64,000 nt of DNA from Manis javanica (taxonomy: Eukaryota; Chordata; Mammalia; Pholidota; Manidae): NCBI RefSeq assembly GCF_040802235.1, contig NC_133169.1, forward strand, positions 43,841,034-43,905,033, given 5' to 3'. The first letter of the stretch is position 1; each line of letters starts with the position of its first letter. A program made the translations under genes and the position numbers. This document shows positions 46,446-59,310 of the stretch, piece after piece. Under the pieces are notes generated by a model that had not been told where the DNA came from, made no database searches, and saw only the letters and a program-made list of their open reading frames with translations.

Positions 46446-47660
46446 TGAAGTAAGGAGAAATAAAAAAAGATGTCCATAAGTAATGTTTTAAAGTCTTTGT
46501 TTATAGGTTTGGGACAAAAGAGACAGAAGAGCGAGGCCTTATTAACAAAGTGATCCCTCACTTTTTGCTATGATGTTGGTAGTGGTGGTTTGTTTTTAGT
46601 TTTACTCATTTATTTCAAAAGGAGGAAAAGCAAACAAGTGGGCCAATTTTGCCATCTTGAGATGAAAGTCCTTAAGAGCAAAGATTCTAATAGAGAAGTA
46701 AAGGATTGTACCCCAAGGGAAGACAGCAGTTCTGAAGTGGATTACTTTAGTACTTTCCTGGCACTGCACCATTCCCAGCTTACCTGAGGCCCCTGGAAAT
46801 TATCCTAAGAGATAAAGGACCTTGTGTGCTGGAGGCTGAGACAGGAAAATTAGGGAGATCGCCCACACTGGTTTGTCCAGAATTGAGGGGTTTCCTAAGA
46901 CACAAGACTGTTGGTGCTAAAATGTAAGTTTTAGCGTACCAGTGTGAGTTAGTCATACTCAGAGGGGTGAAATGAAGAAAGGACAGGAATGCCTTATTTC
47001 CCAAAATTTTCTCAAAATGTGTCCAGGGCTGGGAAACAGACATTTATAGAGAAAGTAAGCTCTCAGTGTGTACATCCCACATGGATGGGGTTCTATGAGT
47101 AGCCACTCACCAGTAGAAGAACCAGAGCCCCAAGACCTGACCAGGAAAAGTGTCTGGGGTCCAATCCCTGCAGATACCGCAAAGCAAAAGGCAGGACTGC
47201 AGTGAGAGAGCAGGGGCTTCACTCAGGGCAGTGCCTGGCTGACAAGTGAAAAGTCTCAACTATTCTTTCACATGATTTAAGTGGCTGAAATGGCAAACTA
47301 GCGAACACAGTGTGTTAAATTGAATTCCAACACAAGGACATTATTTAGTCTACAAAACCAGGAAGAACATCCTGTCTCCTGTTCTGGGCACATATTCCTG
47401 ACATGTACCATTGTGCAGATTCCGTTGACTTTTCTTGTAGAAGCAGAATCTGTCTAAAAGCATCTTGAAAGGTTAAGAGGGTGTGCTGGGAACCCCTGCC
47501 AACTGGCCTGAAGGACTCACAAACCACCTCTTCCTCCTTTCTATCCCTTCAGAAACCTCACAGGACAATGCTTGCTCATCCTCCTGTGTTTAGCTGAGCT
47601 GCCAGGTTAGATATTAGTCCTGAATTCTAGGAGCAAAGGCTGGACACAAAGATTATAAAT
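46446..47660. other. intergenic, nothing assigned
   Basis: No gene or named repeat. Overlapping minus-strand open frames at 46780-47043 and 46959-47222 are unremarkable. Confidence 0.5.
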
Positions 47661-47664
47661 TGTG

Positions 47665-47860
47665 GAAAGCAGCATGGTGTAACGAGAAGAGGATGGCTTT
47701 TGCAGTTAGACAGAACTAGACATTAATTTAGTCTGGCCATTTATTACCTATGTCACCTTGGGTAAATGAACTTGTAACATTGGTTTAATAATATGCATCT
47801 CATAGGGGGTTTTGTGAGACAGACACATAACCCTGTGAAAATGACAAAGTCATGCTAATA
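47665..47860 (+). mobile_element. MIR SINE
   Basis: Sense MIR landmarks: GAAAGCAGCATGGTGTAACG (A-box region), GTTAGACAGAACTAGAC, GGCCATTTATTACCTATGTC followed by ACCTTGGGTAAATGAAC, and TTTAATAATATGCATCTCAT followed by AGGGGGTTTTGTGAG. Confidence 0.8.
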
Positions 47861-47914
47861 CATAAGGAAGGGAACCTCTCTTCTTCCTCCCCAGAGTGGC
47901 CCAACTTGCTGTGT

Positions 47915-48085
47915 GTCTGTATGACTGTGTGTGCATGTGTGGGTGACTGTGGAGGGGAGTGACTGTGTCTGTTGGTGTGTGTGTGTGTGTGCGGCTGTGT
48001 ATGTGGCCATGTGTGGCTGTGATTGTGAGTGACTTTGTGAGTGTTTGTGTATGTGTGGCTATGCATGTAACTCTGTGCGTATGTA
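47915..48085 (+). repeat. GT-rich degenerate repeat
   Basis: A 170-bp stretch of TGTG words interspersed with GACTGTG, TGTGGC and GAGTGAC, including a pure (TG)n core near 47973-47990. The histidine/threonine-rich open frame on the minus strand is a product of the repeat. Confidence 0.88.
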
Positions 48086-49250
48086 CCCTCAGAGGACCCT
48101 CTGGCTGAGAATCTTACCCAGGAACAGAAGCCCTCTCTTCCTCCTCATCTTTCCTCAGTAGGTGCTGTAGCTCTGATTCCAGAGTCAGACAGGCTCGACT
48201 TCATCTCCCCACAGAATCCCAGTCCAAAACCACACTGGTGGCTCCAATTCCATTGTAAAAAGGGGGCTGGATCTTGTTTCTCCCTAATTTGGGGGTCACA
48301 TGAAGCTATTCCTACCTCTGAGATACCATGATCCAAAGTCCTCTCTCTGCTGAGTTTGAGTAATTGAGTCAGAAGTGAGTCATTTCTGACCCTCTCCCCC
48401 AATCCCAGAGATTCAGTTCCCTTGAATAAAATGAGCCAAAGTGCCTCCTTCCTCCAACTGCTCCCAACCCTGTCTCTCAATCCTCACTTCTGGCCCCTGT
48501 TTTCACTCTTCTCTACACACAGCGAGCTCATCAGGAACTACAAAAGTCCCCAGGGAAAGACTCCTACAGTAGAGGACCAGCACGTTTCTGGAACTGAGTG
48601 CTTGAAGAAACCCTTTAGAAATATAGACTCACAACATAAATCTATGAAAGAGAAGGAAATGCCAGGCCTCCCAGAAGGGAGGAGTCTAGAATCAAAGAAC
48701 CTCATTTCTCCACCTGGTTCTCTGGACTGTTTGTTGTGAGGCAAGGGGAAATGGATGAGACGTGATACAGAATAGCGTGCTTTACAGGTTTCTAGAGAGT
48801 TAAACCTTTGTTCCAAGAGTGCTGACCTAAGATGCCTGGAAAGATCCAGATTCTACAAGGGAAGAGGGGTAAAGACGTGAGCATGAAATAAATAAAGCAC
48901 CTGCCAAGGGTGGAAAGGCAGTCCCTTTAACAAGATTAATGAAAGTTTCCATTCTTCTGGGCTGGACTGTCTGGGAAGGTGGGAAACGTAAGGTTTTCTG
49001 GTTCTTCTGCATAAGCACCTGACAGTCTCTCTTAGGCCTCAATTTGTTCTCACTGCTCACCTTGTTTAGTGTGAATAAATGCTGGGGGAGATGGATCCCA
49101 GCATAGGAGGATCTGATCTGTAAGTTGTTAGGCATTCTCAGAAAATACCACCAGGAGATGCAAAAAGCTGCTGGGTTACATTAAGATTTATCTTCTTTCT
49201 TTTCTCCCAAAGTGAGAAAATTCCTTCCAAGTTTTCAAGAAATTTAAGTT
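48086..49250. other. intergenic, nothing assigned
   Basis: Open frames of about 100 codons at 48145-48480 and 48827-49135 (minus) and 48422-48739 (plus) overlap and lack domain signals. No gene is supported. Confidence 0.45.
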
Positions 49251-49254
49251 TTGG

Positions 49255-49988
49255 GAAGACTTTATTCACTCATTTATTCTTTCAACAAATATTTATTTGA
49301 TGCCTACTATTGGAAAGTTACTGTTCTTTGGCTTCCAGATAAAACAGGAACTGGGAAGCAGAAATTCCTTGCTTGCTAAGACTTACATCTTAGTTACTGG
49401 CAAATCATAAAGAAATATATAGTAAAATGCTGGGCAATAAGTACTATGGAGAAAAATAAAGCAAGACAAAGGGATTAAAGGAGTCTGAAAGTGATCATTT
49501 AAACAAGGTTATGATGCAAGAGTCCCTGTAAAGAAAACATTTGAGCAGAGTGAGCCAGCCATTCATACACCCAAGGTTATAAGGTTATTACAAGCAGTTG
49601 TCAAGCAGAGGGAAGCACAGGTGCAGGGTCCCTGAAGCAGGAGTTTGCTTGCATGTGTTTAAAGAGCAAGAAGGCCAAGGCAAATGGAGCAGAAAAAAGG
49701 AATAAAGGAGAGGAACAATGACAGAAATTGAAACCGGAACATTTTGTAGTGAGCAGATTTCCTAAGCTTCCTAAGCCATGACTGGGGAGGGGATTGAAAT
49801 CATCCTACACCTAATGGAATGCCATTGGGAAGGGTTTTATTTCCTCTTTTTGTTGTCTTTGTTTTGTTGTAGGAGGGAGGAAGGAATACAAAACCTGATT
49901 TATTTTTTAAAGGATCACACTCCGGCGCCTATCCATAGAAGAGAATACCTGAAAACAAGATTGGAAGCAAGAAAAACAGTTAGAAAAT
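49255..49988 (-). mobile_element. L2-type ancient LINE, left part (split by L1)
   Basis: The plus strand follows the complement of the L2 3' end: TTTCAACAAATATTTATTTG, GCAATAAGTACTATGGAGAA, CCTGAAGCAGGAGTTTGCTT, ATGGAATGCCATTGGGAAGG followed by GTTTTAT, and TTTAAAGGATCACACTCCGG. It continues at 53542 (GTTGCAGTAGTCCAGGTGAC), exactly the next part of the consensus as I remember it. The interruption is the L1 at 49989-53541. Confidence 0.82.
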
Positions 49989-52900
49989 CCGACAAACACA
50001 AGGAGGCTTCACAATATGCTCCTAAATAACCAATGGATCAATGACCAAATAAAAACAGAGATCAAGCAATATATGGAGACAAATGACAACAATAATTCAG
50101 CACCACAAAATCCCTGCAACTCAGCCAAGGCTGTGTTAAGAGGAAAGTATATTGCAATACAGGCCTATCACAAGAAAGAAGAACAATCCCATATGAGCAG
50201 TCTAAACTCACAATTAATGAAACTAGAAAAAGAACAACAAATAAGTCCCAAAGTCAGTAGAAGGTGGGACATAATAAAGACTAGAGCAGAAATAAATAAA
50301 ATTAAGAGGAATAAAACAACAGAAAGACTCAAGGAAAGCAAGAGCTGGTTCTTTGAGAAAATAAACAAAATAGATAGCCCCCTAGCCAGACTTATCAAGA
50401 AAAAAAGAGAGTCTACACACATAAACAGAATCAGAAATGAGAAAGGAAACATCACTATGGGAACCACAGAAATACAGAAAAATTATTAGAGAATAATATG
50501 AATAATTATATGCTAACAAACTGGATAACCTAGAAGAAATCAACAGCTTTCTAGAAAATACAACCTTCCAAGGCTGACCAAGGAAAAAAAAGAAAATATT
50601 AACAGACCAATTACCAGCAAAATTTGAACTGGTAATCAAAAACCTACCTAAGAAGAAAACTCCTGGACCAGATGGCTTCACCACTGAATTTTATCAAACA
50701 TTTAGTGAAGACCTAATGCTCATTCTCCTTAAAGTTTTCCAAAACATAGAAGAGGTGGGAATACTCCCAAACTCATTCTATGAGGCCAGCATCACTTTAA
50801 TACCAAGACCAGGCAAAGATACTAGAAAAAAAGAAAATTACACACCAATATCCCTGATGAACATAGATGCAAAAATACTCAATGAAAACATCAGCAAACC
50901 AAATTTAAAAATACATCAAAAAGATCATCCATCATGATCAAGTTGGATTTATGCCAGGGATGCAAGGATGGTACAACATTCTAAAATCCATCAACATCAT
51001 CTACCACATAAACAAAAAGAAGGACAAAAACCACATGATCATCTCCATAGATGCTTAAAAAGCATTTGACAACATTCAACATCTATTCATGATAAAAACT
51101 CTCAACAAAATGGGTACAGAAGGCAAGTACCTCAACATAATAAAGGCCATATATGACAAATCCACAGCCAACATTATACTTAACAGCAAGAAGCTGAAAG
51201 CTTTTCCTTTAAGATTGGGAACAAGACAAGGATGCCCACTCTCCCCTCTTCTATTCAACAGAGTACTGGAGGTCCTATCCATGGCAATCAGACAACACAA
51301 AGAAATAAAAGGCATCCAGATTGGCAAGGAAGAAGTCAAACTGTCCCTGTTTGCAGATGACATGATATTTTACATAAAAAAACCAAAAGAATCCACTCCA
51401 AAACTACTAGATCTAATATCTGAATTCAGGAAAGTTGCAGGATACAAAATTAATACACAGAAATCTGTGGCATTCCTATACACTAACAATGAACTAGCAG
51501 AGAGAGAAATCAGGAAAACAATTCCATTCATAATTGCATCAAAAACAATAAAATACCTAGGAATAAACCTACCCATGAAAGTGAAAGACCTATACTCTGA
51601 AAACTACAAGACACGCATGAAAGAAATTAAAGAAGATACCAATAAATGGAAACACAACCTGTGCTCATGGAAAGGAAAAATTAATATTGTCAAAATGGCC
51701 ATCCTGCTTAAAGCAATCTATTGATTCAATGCAATTCCTATCAAAATACCAACAGTGTTCTTCAACAAACTAGAGAAAATCATCCTAAAATTCATATGGA
51801 CCACAAAAGACTTCGAATAGCCCAAGCAATCCTGAGAAGGAAGAATAAAGCAGGGGGAATTACACTGCCCAACTTCAAGCTCTACTACAAAGTAATCAAG
51901 ACAGTAATCAAGACAATTGGGTACTGGCACAAGAACAGACCCATAGACCAATGGAACAGACTAGAGAGCCCTGATATAAACCCAACTATATGTGGTCAAT
52001 TAATATATGATAAAGGAGCCATGGACATACAATGGGGAAATGACAGTGTCTTCAACATCTGGTGTTGGAAAAACTGGACAGCTACCTGTAAGAGAATGAA
52101 ACTGGATCATTGTCTACCCCCATACACAAAAGTAAACTCAAAATGGATTAAAGACTTGAATGTAAGTCATGAAACCATAAAACTCTTAGAAGACAACATA
52201 GGCGAACATCTCCTGAATATAAGCATGAGCAACTTCTTCCTGAACCCATCTCCTTGAGAAAGGGAAACAAAGAGCAAAAACGAACTCATGGGACTACATC
52301 AAACTAAAAAGTTTTTGTACGGCAAAGGACATCATCAACAAAACAAAAAGGTATCCTGCAGTATGGGAGAATATATTTGTAAATGACGTATCTGACAAGG
52401 TGTTAACATCCAAATATATAAAGAACTTGCACACCTCAACACCCCAAAAGCAAATAACCTGAGTAACAAATGGGCAGAGGATATGAAGAGACAGTTCTCC
52501 AAAGAAGAAATTCAGATGACCAACAGTCACATGAGAAGATGCTCCACATCATTAATCATCAGGGAAATGCAAATTAATACCACCATGAGATGTTACCTCA
52601 CACCAGTAAGGATGGCCAGCACCAAAAAGACTAAGAACAACAAATGCTGGTGAGGATGAGAAGAAAGGGGAACCCTGCTACCCTGCTAGTGGGAATGTAA
52701 GCTAGTTCAACCATTGTGGCAAGCAATATGGAGGTTCCTCAAAAAACTAAAAATAGAAATACCATTTGATCCCAGAATCCCACTCCTTGGAATATACCCA
52801 AAGAATACAACTTCTCAGATTCAAAAAGACATGTGCACACCTATGTTCATCACAGCACTTTTTACAATAGCCAAGATATGGAAGCAACCTAAGTGTCCAT

Positions 52901-53541
52901 CTGTACATGAATGGATAAAGAAGATGTGGTACATATGCACAATGGAATACTATTCAGTTGTCAGAAAGAAACAAATCCTACCATTTGCAACAACATGGAT
53001 GGAGCTGGAGGACATTATGCTCAGTGAAATAAGCCAGGCGGAGAAAGACAAATGCCAATTGATTTCCCTCATTTGTGGAGTATAACAATGAGGCAAAACT
53101 GAAGGAACAAAATGGCAGCAGACTCAGAGACTTCAAGAATGAGCTAGTGGTTACCAAAGGGTAGGATGTGGGAGGGCAGGTGGGGAGGGAGGGAGAAGGG
53201 GACTGAGGGGTACTATGTTTAGTACACATGGTGTGGGGGATCACTGGGAGAACAGTGCAGCACAGAGAAGGGACATAGTGGATCTCTGGCAACTTGCTGC
53301 ACTGATGGACAGTGACTGCATTGGGGTATGGGTAGGGACTTGATAATATGGGTAAATGTAGTAACCACATTTTTTTGGTATCATTAATCTACAATTACTT
53401 GAAGAACATTATGTTTACTAGGCTCCCCCCTTCACCAAGTCCCCCCCACATACCCCTTCAGATGAACCACATTGTTTTTTCATGTGAAACCTTCATAAGA
53501 GTGTATATCAATCATACCATAATAAAAATTAAAAAAAAAAG
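49989..53541 (+). mobile_element. young L1 LINE, 5'-truncated, 3.55 kb, with tail and TSD
   Basis: Begins after the endonuclease domain of ORF2. The frame at 50016-50489 (157 aa, MLLNNQWINDQIKTEIKQYM) is the linker before RT. Bases 50716-50937 hold the early RT block ([20 protein letters not shown]). Bases 51089-51724 (211 aa) hold [15 protein letters not shown] and the catalytic FADD box at about residue 88. Bases 51721-52257 (178 aa) cover the post-RT region, and 52714-53085 (123 aa) the C-terminal domain ([20 protein letters not shown]). The frames are separated by stops and small shifts, so it cannot make ORF2p. The 3'UTR has a G-rich polypurine tract (53163-53215) and ends AATAAAAATT plus an A10 run. 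Flanks AACAGTTAGAAAAT (49975-49988) and AACAGTTAGGAAAT (53542-53555) are a 14-bp duplication with one mismatch. Confidence 0.95.
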
Positions 53542-53975
53542 AACAGTTAGGAAATGTTGCAGTAGTCCAGGTGACTAGTGTTTGGGGTTTGACTAAGGAG
53601 ATGGCATTGTAAATAGGAACTGTAAGGGAATTGTAGATAATTTTATGGTAGAGACCACTGGATTTGCTCGTAGATTGGATGCCAGTTGCAAGAGAAAGAG
53701 TTATCAATGATGACTCTGCATTTTGACCTAAGTATCTGGGTTCATGGAGATGCCACTTACTGAAATGTGTGGAATACTATGGGAGGAGCAGTTTGGCAAT
53801 GTGAGGAGTCAAGAGTTTTGACCTGCATGTGTTATATCTGTGATGCCTTATGACATCCAGTGAAGCTGTTATGCAAGTTGAACAGGTCTGGAATTCAGAG
53901 AAAAGGCTGGGGCTGGAAATAAAATTTGGGAGTCATTTCCATATTGAAGCTATTACGATGGATGATCCTAGTGAG
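53542..53975 (-). mobile_element. L2-type ancient LINE, right part (split by L1)
   Basis: Continuation of 49255-49988. Landmarks in order: GTTGCAGTAGTCCAGGTGAC, GAGACCACTGGATTTGCTCG, GATTGGATGCCAGTTGCAAG followed by AGAAAGAG, GATGACTCTGCATTTTGACC, GATGCCACTTACTGAAATG and AGAAAAGGCTGGGGCTGGAA. Confidence 0.8.
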
Positions 53976-56900
53976 TCAGAGCCATCCACACTTACAGGCT
54001 AAGGATGGTCTGATGATTCACAAAGGAGATGCACTTATAATAAAAGTCAAAACACAATTCATGGCAAAAAAGCATCATATGTAGAGTAATCGGGAAGAAG
54101 TTGTGATTTGTTGTTTGAGTGAATAGCTCTTAATGCTGGTAAGAATGTGAGGCAACTGGCAATGCCACACAGTGCTAGAGGAGGCACCACTTTGGAACAA
54201 GCAGTTTGGGACATAGGTATATATATCCATCCCCATGGTGCTCATATTCCAGTGAGGATCTTCCTTCAGTACTATTTCAAAGAGTTATAATTAAAAACAA
54301 GTAAATGTTTAAATAAAGGACTAGTTAAAAAAATCATTTGTGTATTTATACAATGTAGTATTACTGTGGCATTACTGTGGTATTACTTTGGTAATACAAT
54401 GTAGTATTAAATAGAAGAAATGTAAGTATGGGGCAAATATTTATAAGCTATCATGCAGTAAATAATGATACTAAAAACAAGATATGTAGTATGGATGTGT
54501 TTATAAATCATGTGTGTGTGTGTATGCATGTGTGTGCATGCACACATGAGCACACTTGTGCCAGGACAATTCACTGAGATATTGGTTTGTGGGTTCTTAT
54601 TGTTGTTACCCGTGCTGCTACAGGAATGAGTAAGAGGTACCATTCCTTCCCCATCCCAATATGTTTTTGTGCTATGAGCTCTGTAACTTAGGTTATCTCT
54701 CAGGGATTCGGCAGAATGTATTGGCCCAAAGAAGGAGGCTGGTATGAGGGCGGGAGCTACATAATAGGAATCCAAGTTCAAGACTACAACGGAGGATTTT
54801 CAAGTCTAATAGGGCTGTTCCAGATGTATCTGATTTAGAGAAGTAAAAAATTGTGTTTCTCACAGAAAAGAAAATTCTTTCTCTCATATATACATATATA
54901 CATCTTAGAATTATAAATATTTATAATTATGTTTTAGTTACTTAAAAATGAGTGAGAGAAATAGAAACACTTGAAAGCCCTTGTACAAAAATGGTAACAA
55001 TAGTTAGTTTAGTATGATAGAATTATGATTGGTTATCATTTTATTCTGTTTACATTTTTACTATGGTGAGAATTTATAATTTTGCAATGGATTTCAAATA
55101 CAGTGACACCCCAGAATAAAGAGAGATCACCCTAAGATAATCAGGGGAGGCTCTTTGGAGAGGATGGGATTTGAACATCAGATCAAACAGGTAAAAATGA
55201 AGATGGGCTGAATAATCTGGGGGTAGAAACACGTTGGTCGGGGCATTATAAAAGTTTCATCTGTTTGGAAAGGCACAACCTGCTTGTAACACCCGAAGGA
55301 GTGGCCTGAGTTGTGTATCTGTGGGATGATGGAGAAAAGTATATAAAATTGCTTCCCTCGTGACCCTCCCTACATCTCAGAGTCTTGCTTCCATACGGCT
55401 TCCTTCAAGATCACTAAAACCATGTCATAACCATGTCAAACTATTTCCTCAACCCAAAATATATTTATTTGAAATATACATAAAATCACATAACTTTTAA
55501 AATGTCAAAGATCTGCATACCCAGAGATTTTGATTCAGTATATATAAGATGGGCTCTTTTGTTTCTTTTCATTGATCAAGTAGATGATATTTAAATGGGG
55601 ATTTGAGAACTCGTGGTTTACTAAATTCTAAACCACCAATCTCATTAGAGCTTCAGCCTAAATTATAACTAAACTTTCTAAAAACCACCATCAAGGGAGA
55701 ATGGATTGAAGCTCTGTGCAGGGTCATATATGTTTAGGCCTGTGTTAGGCCATTTTATGTGATGTCCACCCTCCTGGCCACCTTTGTAACTTTCAGGCTT
55801 CACCAAAACTGTGCTCCCTGAGAATATGGCCCTCAGCTCTCATCTATGTATTTTAAGTTCTCTATATTATTAATGGCACCTCAGGATTTTCTACAGGATT
55901 TTATGGAAGTACCAAGTTCCTACATCATTTTATCAAACCCCTGCATTATCAAAACCTCTGGGTATGGAGTCCAGCAGTCTGTTTTACTTTTAAAGCTACA
56001 CCAGCTATTTGGATAAAGTCAGCCCAAAGCTTGCCTACTGGCCGTAGCATTCACCAGCTTCTACTTTGAGCTGCAGTCTTCCAAACTTCAGTTCTTCTGG
56101 ACCCGAGCCATTCAGAATTCTTCCTTCCTCAACCCTGAGTCCTTCTGATTTCCTCTCCACTCACCCTTCCATGACCTATTTATACCTCAGCCTTTTGCTC
56201 CACGCTCAGCCCCCTAGGTACTCTCCATGTTCTCCTCCCCACGGGGCATGCAGCTCTGAGGTTTTCATTCTTCCATGAATACAGTACTTTGTATATGTGA
56301 GGAACACATTTTTCTCAACTTCAGGCACTAAAATCTCTGCTGACTGGTTGGTCAACAATATGCCTATATAAGAACATCTATAGTAACATCAACTTTGAAG
56401 TAGAATATAGTTTGGAGATGATGGAAAAAATAATAATCCGAGAGTAATTTGAAGATTTCCAGGTGATTTAAAGGAATATAATGCCATGTCCCAGAGAAAG
56501 GAAAGTCAGCCAGTCACAGAATATGGCATCTCTGGCAAAGAGCAGCAGTAGGGCTTATGTTAAATCCTTCCGACTCTTGCATCACTAACCCAACAGGAAC
56601 ATCATCTAAATGGGAACTATCATTATTCCAAGGACCAGTCAAGAAGACTTAAAATCATCCTGAAATGAAATGGAAATCCTGAAATCAATTTAAGTTCCTT
56701 CCTACTCTCTGAAGAAGGAACAGGTGATATACTCAACCTGTAGGCTGGGACAGTACTCTGTTCTCACACACTGATATGGAGTGTCCTAAAATGTCAATGT
56801 CACATTCAGGAAAATATAACCCTTTGAAGCAAAGCAGTGATGGACTTAGTCAACAGCTGTGTGGAATGTATTAATCTGAGTAGTTCAATTCACATTGAAA

Positions 56901-58070
56901 ACAGCAGTCTATTCTCTCCTAGGAAACTTACAAGGATCTTGCAAATTCTAGTAAAATACTCACAGAAGCACAAATTTCTACTGATAAATAAGCAAGTACT
57001 CCCAATTCTGTTCCTAGGGACATCTCTGCATTACTCAGGGATCCTGTAACACCAACCACTATTAAATACTTAAACAAACACCCAAATTTAAGAAAGGCTC
57101 CAAAAGACCTTTTGCCGTAATAACTATTCTGGTAATAACTTGAGATAAATTGCTCTGATAAACTTTCTTCATGAAAATTATCATACATCATATAATGAAA
57201 CCACATTTCAAATTGTTCCCCAATTTGTATATTAAAATAGTACCATTAAATAGTAAGGGTACCATTTTTGAACACTTAATATCAAAATCAAAGTAATTAG
57301 TACTGAGTCACGCTGCTAGAGACAGAGCTCAGCTTTAAACTCAAGTTTATCTGATTTCAAGAACCTGTGTTGTCAGCTACTCTGCTACTTTGCCTACTTC
57401 CAAGTGAGTAAGAATATACAATAACATAGAAAAGATTTACATAGGTAATTCACAATTGGATGTATTCAATGGGCAATAAGCTTACAGTAATGGCCCCATT
57501 ATCATGAATTCCTGGGTAAATAAAAATAAAAACTACAAGGAGATTCAGCTATACACATTTCAGAATATCTGAGAAAAAAACTGACAAAATAGAGTGTAGG
57601 TTGAAGATATGGATAAACTGAACTTCATATACATTGCTGGTAGAAAGAATATTTGAAAACTTTTTCAGCAATAGCTAAAGCTATTTCCAATAACCTAGAT
57701 AGAACACTGGATACCTCATGATCAGTCAATTCCATGCCCAGATACAATTCTGCTATGACTCTTGTTTTGAAATCCTGAATTTGTTTCAGTTTGATTAATT
57801 TATTGTGGAACAATTTGAAAGTAGTGAGAATTTCACATTTCCTAATGTACAGTTTCATCAGCAAAAAACTCAAGATAGAGCAGAAACTGTATCCAGCTGA
57901 ACAAACCCATGTAGGAATACACAAAACACACTGACATGCCTCAGACATCTACTAGCTACCTCAGTTCACTGTGTTGTTATCCTACGAAGTTGTATTTTAT
58001 CATCTCATTGCAACTACAACCTTTTCTACATAAACAACACAGTTGAATAACAGCACTCAACATACCAAAC
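53976..58070. other. intergenic; TG repeat, MIR and possible L2 pieces
   Basis: A TG/CATG-rich stretch lies at 54510-54560. Bases 55130-55300 (GGGGAGGCTCTTTGGAGAGG) may be a diverged L2 piece. Bases 57300-57400 (GCTGCTAGAGACAGAGCTCA) resemble a MIR complement. Open frames at 54407-54781, 56928-57206 and 57625-57948 (minus) have no recognisable features. Confidence 0.45.
54510..54560. repeat. TG/CA-rich simple repeat
   Basis: (TG)n with GCATG interruptions, running into CACACATGAGCACAC. Confidence 0.85.
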
Positions 58071-58074
58071 ACAT

Positions 58075-58790
58075 CTAAGTGTCCTGGTCCAAAATGCCAA
58101 GCAGTGCAATCAATACAGTACTATTTACACATGAGGACCTTAAACAGAAACTACCAAACCCTGAAGAAGTGGTTCCTTTTAGGGCTGTTAGTGACTGGTT
58201 GATTTCAGACCTCACTATGATTTCCAAATCCTTCAGCTCTCAGGTGAAGCCAGGAGTGCAGATGAGAAAGTCACAAAAGAATTTCCAGCAGTAATACTAA
58301 AGTTAGTTGAAGAAGAAGGCTACATAATGGACCAAAAATTACAATTTTGATGAAACAGTCATCCATTACTAACTTTGAAGGACCTACAATTCAAAGGCAA
58401 AAACATTATATCCCAGGGCTTAAGGATTGCAAAGGGTGAAGACAACTTTCTTTCTGATTTCAGATAGTCCTCTGCCCACCAGTTCACAATAACCCACAAG
58501 CTGCTGCCACCCACTTCCACAAGCAAATATCATGTCTTTTTCAGGGTAAAGTGTCATATTTATTGTAGTATTAATATATTTCTTAACCATTTGATATGTA
58601 GTAATATACTACTGTTTTTACTAGGTTCTTCTATTTTATATATTGCTAATAATATTTTTGGAGTGTTATGCCCTTATTCCCACTTTTCTAATAAGTTTTA
58701 TGGGTTTTTGTGAAATTTTACACAGTGTAGTGATTTTTAGGAACACATATGTTACATTATAGCAGAACTCACTTTATACACCCAAAATAA
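58075..58790 (+). mobile_element. Tigger/pogo-type DNA transposon fragment
   Basis: A plus-strand frame across 58225-58345 reads SGEARSADEKVTKEFPAVIL followed by KLVEEEGY, which matches the Tigger (pogo superfamily) transposase segment SGEAASAD...EFP...EEGYTPEQ just before the catalytic NADET motif. The motif itself is not preserved. Upstream, AVSDWLISDL and neighbours may be the linker region in another frame. The region after 58560 resembles the AT-rich 3' part of such elements. No terminal inverted repeats were found. It is a dead, ancient copy carrying several stops and frame changes. Confidence 0.65.
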
Positions 58791-59310
58791 ATGAGTGGAT
58801 ATTTGTATTAAATACATGTACAAAAAGACCCATAACAGTTTTCTTCAAAATAGCAAAAACGGTGGGTTGGGGGAACAACCATGTCCATCAACAGTAAAGT
58901 GGAAAAAAATATGGTGCATTTAGATAATACGGTGTTAAAGAGCAATGGAAAATATTTATTAACTACCAAGTGCAACAACCTAGATAAAGGCTGCAGATAT
59001 TATGAGAAAGAAGCCAGAAGACAAGTATATATACTTGTATGTATATAAAATGATCCATTTTATATGAAGCTCAGGAAAGGGAAAAAATAGTCTTTGGTGA
59101 TAGAAATAGGAATTTGGCTTAACATTGAAGTTATTGATTTGAAGGAGAAACAAAGGAGGGTTTTGGTGTACAAAAATAATCTAATTAATTTGGGTATTGG
59201 TTTCAGAAGAGTTTTTTTGTCAAATTCATCAAGCTCTGCCTAAAATCTGGATACTTTATGTGTGTTATACCTCAAAAAGAATTTTTACAGAAAATATTTA
59301 AAAATATGTA
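58791..59310 (+). mobile_element. ancient L1M 3' end
   Basis: Diverged end of ORF2 and 3'UTR in plus orientation: ACCATGTCCATCAACAGTAA, CAAGTGCAACAACCTAGATA, GAGAAAGAAGCCAGAAGACA, ATGATCCATTTTATATGAAG, and a 3' end near GTTATACCTCAAAAAGAATT. Confidence 0.75.

Noticed and set aside
47800-48066. Histidine/threonine-rich open frame
   Set aside because: Product of the GT-rich simple repeat read on the minus strand.
47915-48085. CRISPR-like or regulatory array
   Set aside because: Units are irregular TG-rich words without constant repeat and spacer lengths, and the genome is mammalian.
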